A DNA stretch of 25,427 bases from positions 1-25,427 of the IMG/VR virus record IMGVR_UViG_3300045944_000044. One strand, written 5' to 3'. Within the stretch, counting starts at the first letter, position 1, and each line of letters starts with the position of its first letter. This document shows, one piece after another, positions 20,552 to 25,427 of this stretch. Made by a program: the position numbers and the translations under genes. The DNA comes from a virus. The notes below the pieces were generated by a model, which ran no database searches, was not told the DNA's origin, and was given only the letters and a program-made list of their open reading frames with translations.

Positions 20552-20848
20552 TCACAGGATGCATTCGGTGTGCAGCTGTTCGACGGCCGGCAACGCGAAC
20601 GCGTTGAAGTCGTCGAGGGTGGCGGCGACCGTTTTGAGCCGTTTCCAGTCGTCGGCGCCGAGGAGTTCATTGAATGCGCGGGGCAGGTTTCCGCGCCCGA
20701 ACTGCAGCACCGCCTCGACGGGCCAGCGGCCGCGGCGTTTGGGCACCTCGAACGTCAGGCCACGAAAACCCAGGGTGACGGTTTCGTCGTCGGGATCGAC
20801 GGCCGCGTCGTCGTCGGTTTGCGTGTCAGTGGTTTTCGTCTTGCTCAT
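20552..20848 (-). CDS. Tail assembly chaperone-like protein (G-type)
   Basis: A 98-residue protein from ATG 20848, which shares a base with the upstream stop; GTG 20851 is the alternative. An acidic N-terminal tail (TDTQTDDDAAVDPDDE) precedes a compact domain: LGFRGLTFEVPKRRGRWPVE, FGRGNLPRAFNELLGADDWK and LDDFNAFALPAVEQL. The order hairpin, W-P, LLGxxxW, then a final helix is typical of actinophage tail assembly chaperones (lambda G role), which coat the tape measure protein and start tube polymerisation. The adjacent 239-residue protein has the same opening motif. No XXXYYYZ slippery sequence is visible near the end. Confidence 0.75.
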   Translation of the reverse strand: MSKTKTTDTQTDDDAAVDPDDETVTLGFRGLTFEVPKRRGRWPVEAVLQFGRGNLPRAFNELLGADDWKRLKTVAATLDDFNAFALPAVEQLHTECIL

Positions 20849-21567
20849 CACGCCTGCCCTAGTTCGCGTCGCCGGTTGGCTTCGGCTTCGGCCAGCGCCG
20901 CGGCGACCGGATTGCCTGGTCGGGATGCGTATTCGGCTTCCCTTCGCCTCAACCTAGCTTCATGTTCGGCTTGGGCCTGCACAGCTTCGATCGCCCTGGT
21001 GAGCTCGTCGGGTTTGAGCGGTCGACCCGGGTACACCTTCCCGGTGAGGGCCTGATAGACGGCGGCGGCGATGTACATCAGTTCGGTCCATTGTTCGTTG
21101 CCGCCGTTGACCGCCCGGGCGAGGGCGGAGGTGGCGGGCAGCCGCCGGATATAGGTCCAGATGCGCCGCAACGTCAGTGTGCCGGTGAACCGGTCGGCGT
21201 AATCGACACCCCAGAACCGTTTCAGGTCGGATGCGACGTCGTCTTCGTAGTCGTCGAGCAGCCACAGCAGTGTCTGCACGCCGCCGAACCAACTGTCCGG
21301 CGCGGCCGGGGTTTCCGGCAGTCGGGCCACCCCGGCGGCGGCGGCCATCGCGTCGGAAAGCTCACGGGCGTCGTCGAGCAGTGGGCGTGGCCCCAGTGCG
21401 GTGTCGGCCTGCTCGCCGAGCAGCGCCAGCGTCGCGGCCAATGGGTGGGTGCGCACCAGGGTCGCCGGCCACGCTGCGATGTCCAGCGGGATGGTGACCG
21501 CAACGCCCCGGAAATCGAACGTTGCCTCGTGCGCGCCTTCGGCTTCCAGGCGTGCCGCGTGGCTCAT
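20848..21567 (-). CDS. Tail assembly chaperone-like protein with G-like and T-like parts
   Basis: A 239-residue protein, ATG at 21567 overlapping the previous stop (ATGA). The opening ATFDFRGVAVTIPLDIAAWP resembles the first motif of the 98-residue neighbour (LGFRGLTFEVPKRRGRWP), suggesting a shared G-like fold. The central part (LLWLLDDYEDDVASDLKRFW, GVDYADRFTGTLTLRRIWTY, IRRLPATSALARAVNGGNEQ) has the pattern of the T-type or DUF5361-like domain of actinophage chaperones (rFWGvDyxDxxxGxLtLRRlxxxIrxLPxxSALARA). The C-terminal 50 residues are a charged helix. Because one gene carries both parts with its own start, no frameshift is needed to make a GT-type product. Assignment is by pattern and by position between tube and tape measure genes. 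Confidence 0.72.
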   Translation of the reverse strand: MSHAARLEAEGAHEATFDFRGVAVTIPLDIAAWPATLVRTHPLAATLALLGEQADTALGPRPLLDDARELSDAMAAAAGVARLPETPAAPDSWFGGVQTLLWLLDDYEDDVASDLKRFWGVDYADRFTGTLTLRRIWTYIRRLPATSALARAVNGGNEQWTELMYIAAAVYQALTGKVYPGRPLKPDELTRAIEAVQAQAEHEARLRRREAEYASRPGNPVAAALAEAEANRRRELGQA

Positions 21568-21893
21568 TCCAGGCCGAGCGCGTCCGCGAGTTCGTTCTTG
21601 GTCAGCGCGGCGGCACCTTCGACGCCGGCGGCTACGGCGGCGGCCAGCAGGTCGGACTTCAGCGAATCCCGCGACACCGCAACGTCTTCGGCCGACAGCT
21701 GCGTGTCCTCGACCGGGCCGGCGACGGGCTGCCCCGACAGGTCTGCCCGCTGCGGCTGCGGCACGGCATCGTCGGCGACCTCTTCGGCGTCACCGCGGCG
21801 GATCAGCGCCGCCGCGGAGTTCTCGTCGACGGTGAGCAGCTGCCCCGCGCGGTGACCGGGCAGCGCATTGACCAGCTCGACTGCCTTCATCAT
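21564..21893 (-). CDS. Small protein with C-terminal LEM/SAP-like helix pair
   Basis: A 109-residue protein just after the tail tube gene; ACAGGA precedes the double ATG at 21893. The N-terminus (MMKAVELVNALPGHRAGQLL then TVDENSAAALIRRGDAEEVA) is a small module that looks like the start of the 107-residue protein downstream of the capsid gene. A proline/acid-rich linker follows, and the C-terminus (RDSLKSDLLAAAVAAGVEGA, then LTKNELADALGLE) has the two-helix, T-K-x-E/Q-L pattern of HeH/LEM/Rho-N-terminal domains. In actinophages such small proteins are head or tail accessory proteins without known function. Its stop overlaps the start of the chaperone-like gene. Confidence 0.75.
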   Translation of the reverse strand: MMKAVELVNALPGHRAGQLLTVDENSAAALIRRGDAEEVADDAVPQPQRADLSGQPVAGPVEDTQLSAEDVAVSRDSLKSDLLAAAVAAGVEGAAALTKNELADALGLE

Positions 21894-21911
21894 CGGATCC
21901 TGTTCTGCCGC

Positions 21912-22463
21912 TTAGGCGGCGCTCTGTTGCTGGACCTTGTAGAGCTCCATGGTCGGTGAGGGGAACGCCGTCACGGTCACCTCGCGCGGCGGTGCGTCGC
22001 CCTCGGCGTCCTTGATGGTCGGCACCCAGAACTTGCCCCGTTCCGCCGAGATCGCGCGGTGCTTGCCGCCGGTGGCGGTGCGCTTCTCCAGCGCATAGTG
22101 CGCGTAGAGCGGCTTGGGCACCACGATGGACGTCGCTGTGGACCCCGGCCACATGATCTTCTGCATCACCGCGTTGTCCTCCAGCGCGGACACCTTGGTT
22201 TCCAGCACGAAGTCCTTCACCGGGGCGGCGACGACACCGTAACCCCACGCGGTGATCTTCTTCTCGTCCCAGTTGCGGTTCTGCTCAAGACCCGATTCAC
22301 CGACCAGCAGGCCCAGGAAACCCCATTTCTCGTCGCCGGTGTCGAAAGGGTCGGTGATGGCTTCGGGCAGGTCGGCCTCGGTGGGCGGCGTGCTGCCCAG
22401 CCACAGCAGGACGTCGGCCTCCGACCAGAGCCGGGACTGCACGTTCGCGGGTATGCCGGCCAT
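21912..22463 (-). CDS. Major tail (tube) protein
   Basis: A 183-residue protein with a strong ribosome site (GAGGAGAACCACA before the ATG at 22463), as expected for a major virion protein. It forms the hexameric rings of the tail tube. Sequence features are a polar N-terminus (IPANVQSRLWSEADVLLWLG), then beta-rich stretches (KKITAWGYGVVAAPVKDFVL, NAVMQKIMWPGSTATSIVVP, REVTVTAFPSPTMELYKV) typical of actinophage tube proteins with the siphophage tail-tube fold. Gene order (after the terminator gene, before chaperone and tape measure genes) fully agrees. No odd features. Confidence 0.9.
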   Translation of the reverse strand: MAGIPANVQSRLWSEADVLLWLGSTPPTEADLPEAITDPFDTGDEKWGFLGLLVGESGLEQNRNWDEKKITAWGYGVVAAPVKDFVLETKVSALEDNAVMQKIMWPGSTATSIVVPKPLYAHYALEKRTATGGKHRAISAERGKFWVPTIKDAEGDAPPREVTVTAFPSPTMELYKVQQQSAA

Positions 22464-22478
22464 TGTGGTTCTCCTCTT

Positions 22479-22910
22479 CTAGACGGTGATGGTTGTCAGC
22501 GTCGCTGTGACGGTGAAGGACGCCAGGTCGGCGCCGGTGTCGGAGTCGCGGCCGGTCACCAGGCCCGCGCCGTTGCGGGACACGTAGGCCAGCCCGGCGG
22601 GAACGTGCTCGTGCAGATGGCCCTGCGCCCAGGTGGCCACCTTCTTGGCCAGCGGCAGGCCGCGCGCGCGGACGGTGACCCGGATGATCGGGTCCCGTTT
22701 GATCGGCCACTGCTCGGGGCCGCCGTCGTCGTGGACCGTGACCAGCGGCGCGTCGGTGTCGGGCGTCCACGGCGACGGCCCGTCGGGGTCGGGGACCTGT
22801 TCGGCGACCACACGGACCACCCCGAATGCGGCCACCGCGGCGGCGGTGGCGGTGAAGAATTCCCGCAGCGCCTCGGTCACCATCGGCGTCGGATCGGCGT
22901 GCACCCTCAT
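22479..22910 (-). CDS. Tail terminator protein
   Basis: A 143-residue protein; ATG at 22910 overlaps the previous stop (ATGA). It opens with a helix (PTPMVTEALREFFTATAAAV) and continues in alternating strands (DAPLVTVHDDGGPEQWPIKR, DPIIRVTVRARGLPLAKKVA) and a C-terminal strand pair (DLASFTVTATLTTITV). The small alpha/beta build and its place directly before the tail tube gene match the tail terminator (lambda U/HK97 gp11-type), which stops tube growth and joins the tail to the head. Called by position and fold-like pattern, not by a unique motif. Confidence 0.8.
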   Translation of the reverse strand: MRVHADPTPMVTEALREFFTATAAAVAAFGVVRVVAEQVPDPDGPSPWTPDTDAPLVTVHDDGGPEQWPIKRDPIIRVTVRARGLPLAKKVATWAQGHLHEHVPAGLAYVSRNGAGLVTGRDSDTGADLASFTVTATLTTITV

Positions 22911-23149
22911 GAGAGCCTCAGCCCCAGAGCGCCGGCCGCCTTCGTCGCCGCCCCGTCCTTGGCTTGGGATTCGCCGTCGACGACGACAGCGGCCATGAAC
23001 CGGTCGGTGACGTAGGTTTCGACCTGGCCGCCGGAGCGCTCGGCCAGCTTGTCGGTCAGCTCCGTGACCGCGGCGATGATGCCCGGATCGGTCTTCGCGA
23101 TATTTCCGATTCCGGCGCGGTTCGCCACGAATCCCTGCTTGCGTGCCAT
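22907..23149 (-). CDS. Small neck protein (HK97 gp10-like position)
   Basis: An 80-residue protein; ATG at 23149 shares a base with the stopper stop (TGATG). It starts basic (MARKQGFVANRAG) and is mostly helical (DPGIIAAVTELTDKLAERSG), with a central segment (VETYVTDRFMAAVVVDGESQ). Short proteins between stopper and tail terminator are the HK97 gp10-like class, which helps complete the neck or tail end; at 80 residues this one is shorter than typical gp10 proteins. No motif is decisive. Confidence 0.75.
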   Translation of the reverse strand: MARKQGFVANRAGIGNIAKTDPGIIAAVTELTDKLAERSGGQVETYVTDRFMAAVVVDGESQAKDGAATKAAGALGLRLS

Positions 23150-23832
23150 CAGGTGACACCCCCGGCGCGGGACTGGGCGAGCACCACCAGCTGGTTGCGG
23201 TCGGCCCACTGGGAAAGCTGTTCCTGTATCAGTGCGCGGCAACGTCTCCCGCGCACGATCAGCGTGTCGCCGCCGCGGATCTGGGTGTCCAGGTCGAACA
23301 CCACGGTGAAGTCGGCGGCCACCAGTTCGCCGGCGGCCCCGAACCGCCGTGTCGTGTCACCTGCGGTGACCGCGCGGGCGGTCACGTCGGCGGGCGCACC
23401 GGCGGCGCCGTAGCTGCCGTCGTCGTCACGTGCTGCGGCCGCGATGATCGTCACCCGTTCGCCGATGCTGACGTCGTCGGCCCAGATCGCCTCGGCGCGA
23501 ACATGATCGGGGTTGCCGTCCAGATCGTCGCGGCGGATGCCGGGGCCCTGCATCTCGAAGAGGCGGCCGTCGTATTCGACGGCGTCGACGGCTGCCAGGG
23601 TTTCGGTGTCGGCGTCAACGACCAGATGGCCGACCGCCTTGATCACCGCCACCTGCACACCGGCGATCTCCTCGACCGCGGGATGCTGCGCCCACGAGCA
23701 GCCTGTCTTGTCGATGCGGGTTTCGGCCATCTCGGGCCGGTTGTGGTCGTCGAACAGCGGACCGTCGGGCGCGGCGCGGCGTTTGACCAGCGTGACGGTG
23801 TCGGGGCCGGGATCGAACAGGCTCACGGTCAC
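23149..23832 (-). CDS. Head-to-tail stopper (head closure) protein
   Basis: A 227-residue protein. GTG at 23832 gives the usual GTGA overlap; a second GTG at 23835 is possible. The N-terminal part (DTVTLVKRRAAPDGPLFDDH, then DKTGCSWAQHPAVEEIAG) and the C-terminal part (DFTVVFDLDTQIRGGDTLIV, RGRRCRALIQEQLSQWADRN) are both beta-barrel-like, with a GDTLIVRGRRC segment common in head-closure proteins of the SPP1 gp16/HK97 gp9 type. The protein is longer than single-domain stoppers (about 110 residues), which may mean two related domains or a fusion. Its place after the adaptor supports a role in sealing the DNA-filled head. Confidence 0.78.
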   Translation of the reverse strand: MTVSLFDPGPDTVTLVKRRAAPDGPLFDDHNRPEMAETRIDKTGCSWAQHPAVEEIAGVQVAVIKAVGHLVVDADTETLAAVDAVEYDGRLFEMQGPGIRRDDLDGNPDHVRAEAIWADDVSIGERVTIIAAAARDDDGSYGAAGAPADVTARAVTAGDTTRRFGAAGELVAADFTVVFDLDTQIRGGDTLIVRGRRCRALIQEQLSQWADRNQLVVLAQSRAGGVT

Positions 23833-24230
23833 CACGCCCCGCTGTAGACCCGCGGGTCGATCGGATCGACCTGGATGCGGGGCCGCGCCGACGTCGACAA
23901 CCCGAGCATTTCGCGGTGCCGGTCGGTGAACTCCAGCAGTTCGGCGGCCGCTTCCAGGGTGTAGCCCATGGTGCGGTCGTCGGTGGTGCGGGTCACCTGC
24001 GTGAAACCGGCGTACTGCGCGGGCCGCGCCAGGGCGGCCTTGACCACGTCGAAGGTGACGAGCTTGGCTTCGCTGCTCGACACGGGCAGATCAGGCAGTC
24101 GCGACGGGTCGCGGATCCAGTTCGCGGCCGCCTGACACAGCAGGGTCGCCAACACGCGCTCGGGGACCGACAGGGCCCGGGCGAACATGCCCTGGAACCC
24201 GTCGACGTCCAGGAACGGCGTGGTCTCCAT
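23829..24230 (-). CDS. Head-to-tail adaptor
   Basis: A 133-residue protein; its ATG at 24230 abuts the upstream TAG with no gap. The sequence is largely helical (DVDGFQGMFARALSVPERVL, ATLLCQAAANWIRDPSRLPD, LEAAAELLEFTDRHREMLGL), matching the helical-bundle adaptors (HK97 gp6/SPP1 gp15 type) that bind under the portal after DNA packaging. It ends in IQVDPIDPRVYSGAW. Order capsid, small protein, adaptor, stopper, terminator is standard for actinophages. Confidence is high for the position and moderate for the exact family. Confidence 0.82.
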   Translation of the reverse strand: METTPFLDVDGFQGMFARALSVPERVLATLLCQAAANWIRDPSRLPDLPVSSSEAKLVTFDVVKAALARPAQYAGFTQVTRTTDDRTMGYTLEAAAELLEFTDRHREMLGLSTSARPRIQVDPIDPRVYSGAW

Positions 24231-24554
24231 CTACCTGGTGGCTTCCTGCAGCTGCTTTTTCGTCATCTGCGCGGCGTCGGCTTCCGGTGTTCCGGTCGCG
24301 ATGGCGTAGGCGCGCCACACCTCGACGGTGGCCGCGTTCTTCGGCCGCTCCGCAGCATCGCCCACCACCACGGGCTCCTCCGGTTGCGGTGCGGGCGTGG
24401 CCCGTTCACCTTCGGCGGTGATGGCGCCGCTGCCGAGCAGTTGCGCGGTCCGCTGCGCCGACAGGGCGGGCAGAACGTCGCCGCGGGTGTAGCGGGTGCG
24501 GCGTCCGTCGGTGGTGCAGTAGAACACCGAAGCGGCCAGGACGTAGCTGCTCAC
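24231..24554 (-). CDS. Small protein with C-terminal LEM/SAP-like helix pair, after the capsid gene
   Basis: A 107-residue protein. GTG at 24554 overlaps the capsid stop (GTGA). The N-terminus (SSYVLAASVFYCTTDGRRTR, then GDVLPALSAQRTAQLLGSGA) is a small module; a proline/alanine/glutamate-rich linker follows; the end (TVEVWRAYAIATGTPEADAA, QMTKKQLQEATR) has the helix-turn-helix-like pattern of HeH/LEM/Rho-N domains. The second small protein, after the tail tube gene, has the same three-part plan. Proteins of this type directly after major capsid genes are common in mycobacteriophages and remain functionally undefined; a head-decoration or assembly role is inference. Confidence 0.78.
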   Translation of the reverse strand: MSSYVLAASVFYCTTDGRRTRYTRGDVLPALSAQRTAQLLGSGAITAEGERATPAPQPEEPVVVGDAAERPKNAATVEVWRAYAIATGTPEADAAQMTKKQLQEATR

Positions 24555-25427
24555 ACGATGTCCGTCAGCCAGATCGCGGCCTTGGGCTGATCGAGCCCGT
24601 ACACCCGGATGTGGGACGCATCCGAACGCCACGACTCGGTCGGGCCGCCGTTGGGGCCGCCGCCCTCCGGGTACAGGCCGGTGAACTCCAGGGGCCGTTC
24701 ATCGGAGTAGAACCCGACGACGCCGCGCTGCAGCAGCAGGATCTTGTCGTCCGGGAACGCCATCGACGTGACGACCTGCATGCCGAAGATCCGGTCGGGC
24801 AACTCACCTTTGAGTTCCACGGACATGTCGGCGACGTTGCCCTGATACACCTTGAGGAACTTCTCGTTGTCCATCAGCACCGGCAGCAGGCCGTCGTTGA
24901 TCACGACGGTGTCGGGCCTAAACCCGTACCACTCCTGAGCGGAGCCGCCCGCGTCGGCGTCCGGGGCTGCCCGGGTGACTTCCTTGCGGGCCAGCGCGAG
25001 GTCCAGGCGCGGGTTGCCCTCGGCGGTGTCCCACGGCTCGTCGACGGGCAGCGTCGGCACGGCCGCCGATCCCAGCAGCGCCTTGATGACGTTGTCGTCG
25101 GCCCGTTCGAACGTGTTGGCCAACTGGGTCATCTGCTTGTTGACCGCGTCGATCTTGTTGCGGTCGCGCATCTCCCGCGACACCCGCACACCCAGGGCGC
25201 GTTTGGTGCCGACCGCGATGCGCGGCACACCCATCCGGCCCGCCGCGACCGGGATCTCGGCGAACTCGGCGACGTCCTGCACGTCGGTGTCCAGGAACGA
25301 CGGATCACCCTCGGTGTAGCTCACCAGCCCGTTGTTGTTGCCGCCGGCGTTGCGCAGCAGCGTCGTACTGATGAAGATGTTGGCCATCCGCTCCTTGAGC
25401 TTGGTGGGGATGGCCAGTGGGTTGCCG
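24551..25427 (-). CDS. Major capsid protein (5' end beyond window)
   Basis: An HK97-type major capsid protein, partial. The in-frame ATG at 25387 is probably not the true start: the frame stays open to the window edge and the upstream codons read GNPLAIPTKLKER, a usual N-terminal segment of actinophage capsids (xPTxLKE). Visible parts include NNNGLVSYTEGDPSFLDTDV, EFAEIPVAAGRMGVPRIAVG, TKRALGVRVSREMRDRNKID (the conserved RALGVRVSxEMRD block) and a C-terminal domain (LPDRIFGMQVVTSMAFPDDK, ILLLQRGVVGFYSDERPLEF). About 291 residues are in the window. No scaffold or protease can be judged from here. Confidence 0.9.
   Translation of the reverse strand, partial: GNPLAIPTKLKERMANIFISTTLLRNAGGNNNGLVSYTEGDPSFLDTDVQDVAEFAEIPVAAGRMGVPRIAVGTKRALGVRVSREMRDRNKIDAVNKQMTQLANTFERADDNVIKALLGSAAVPTLPVDEPWDTAEGNPRLDLALARKEVTRAAPDADAGGSAQEWYGFRPDTVVINDGLLPVLMDNEKFLKVYQGNVADMSVELKGELPDRIFGMQVVTSMAFPDDKILLLQRGVVGFYSDERPLEFTGLYPEGGGPNGGPTESWRSDASHIRVYGLDQPKAAIWLTDIV

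Noticed and set aside
20545-20700. Programmed frameshift from the 98-residue chaperone into the 76-residue gene
   Set aside because: The downstream gene is in the +1 frame, has its own ATG, and no XXXYYYZ slippery heptamer is seen near the overlap.

Overview
The window is a GC-rich stretch of a temperate tailed phage or prophage (siphovirus type) of a mycolic-acid-containing actinobacterium, most likely Mycobacterium/Mycolicibacterium or a close relative such as Gordonia. The host call rests on a LysB-type mycolylarabinogalactan esterase beside a LysA endolysin, a tape measure protein carrying an Rpf-like muralytic domain, a Gp37-like minor tail protein, and glycine-rich tail proteins of the kind seen in mycobacteriophages. 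No integrase, terminase or portal lies inside the window, so integrated prophage versus free phage genome cannot be decided here.

Almost everything is read from the minus strand, right to left. From 25427 to 22479 lie the end of the head module and the connectors: major capsid protein (its 5' end runs off the window), a small LEM/SAP-like protein, head-to-tail adaptor, stopper, a gp10-like neck protein and tail terminator. From 22463 to 16770 come the tail tube protein, a second LEM/SAP-like protein, two separately started tail assembly chaperone-like genes, a 76-residue basic protein and the 1185-residue tape measure protein. From 16770 to 6435 comes the tail tip and fibre region: Dit-like protein, Gp37-like protein, a free-standing NUMOD4/HNH endonuclease, several minor tail proteins, two tandem glycine-rich paralogues built on a 20-residue repeat, and two small proteins. 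Genes in this unit are mostly joined by ATGA, GTGA or TGATG overlaps, which points to translational coupling.

From 6390 to 3168 is the lysis cassette: LysA (M15 peptidase plus peptidoglycan-binding domain), a small hydrophobic protein, LysB, a 94-residue protein and a chain of four very small proteins with hydrophobic segments. One of these is only 34 residues long and starts with GTG; the holin is probably among them. A 260-residue structural-looking protein (2347-3129) closes the late region.

Left of 2347 the content changes. A good sigma70/SigA-type promoter (-35 at 2205-2210, -10 at 2182-2187, 17-bp spacer) drives a leftward cluster: two tiny membrane proteins (43 and 51 residues), a small helix-turn-helix protein, an ImmA/IrrE metallopeptidase and a 124-residue two-helix membrane protein. 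This looks like a lysogeny, immunity or exclusion operon. It meets the only plus-strand gene (307-522) tail to tail, and beyond that are two minus-strand terminator-like hairpins and an imperfect palindrome. The least explained parts are this ImmA-membrane protein operon, the chain of micro membrane proteins after LysB, and the LWDKD-containing small gene before the tape measure gene. No tRNA, rRNA, CRISPR array or insertion sequence was seen.
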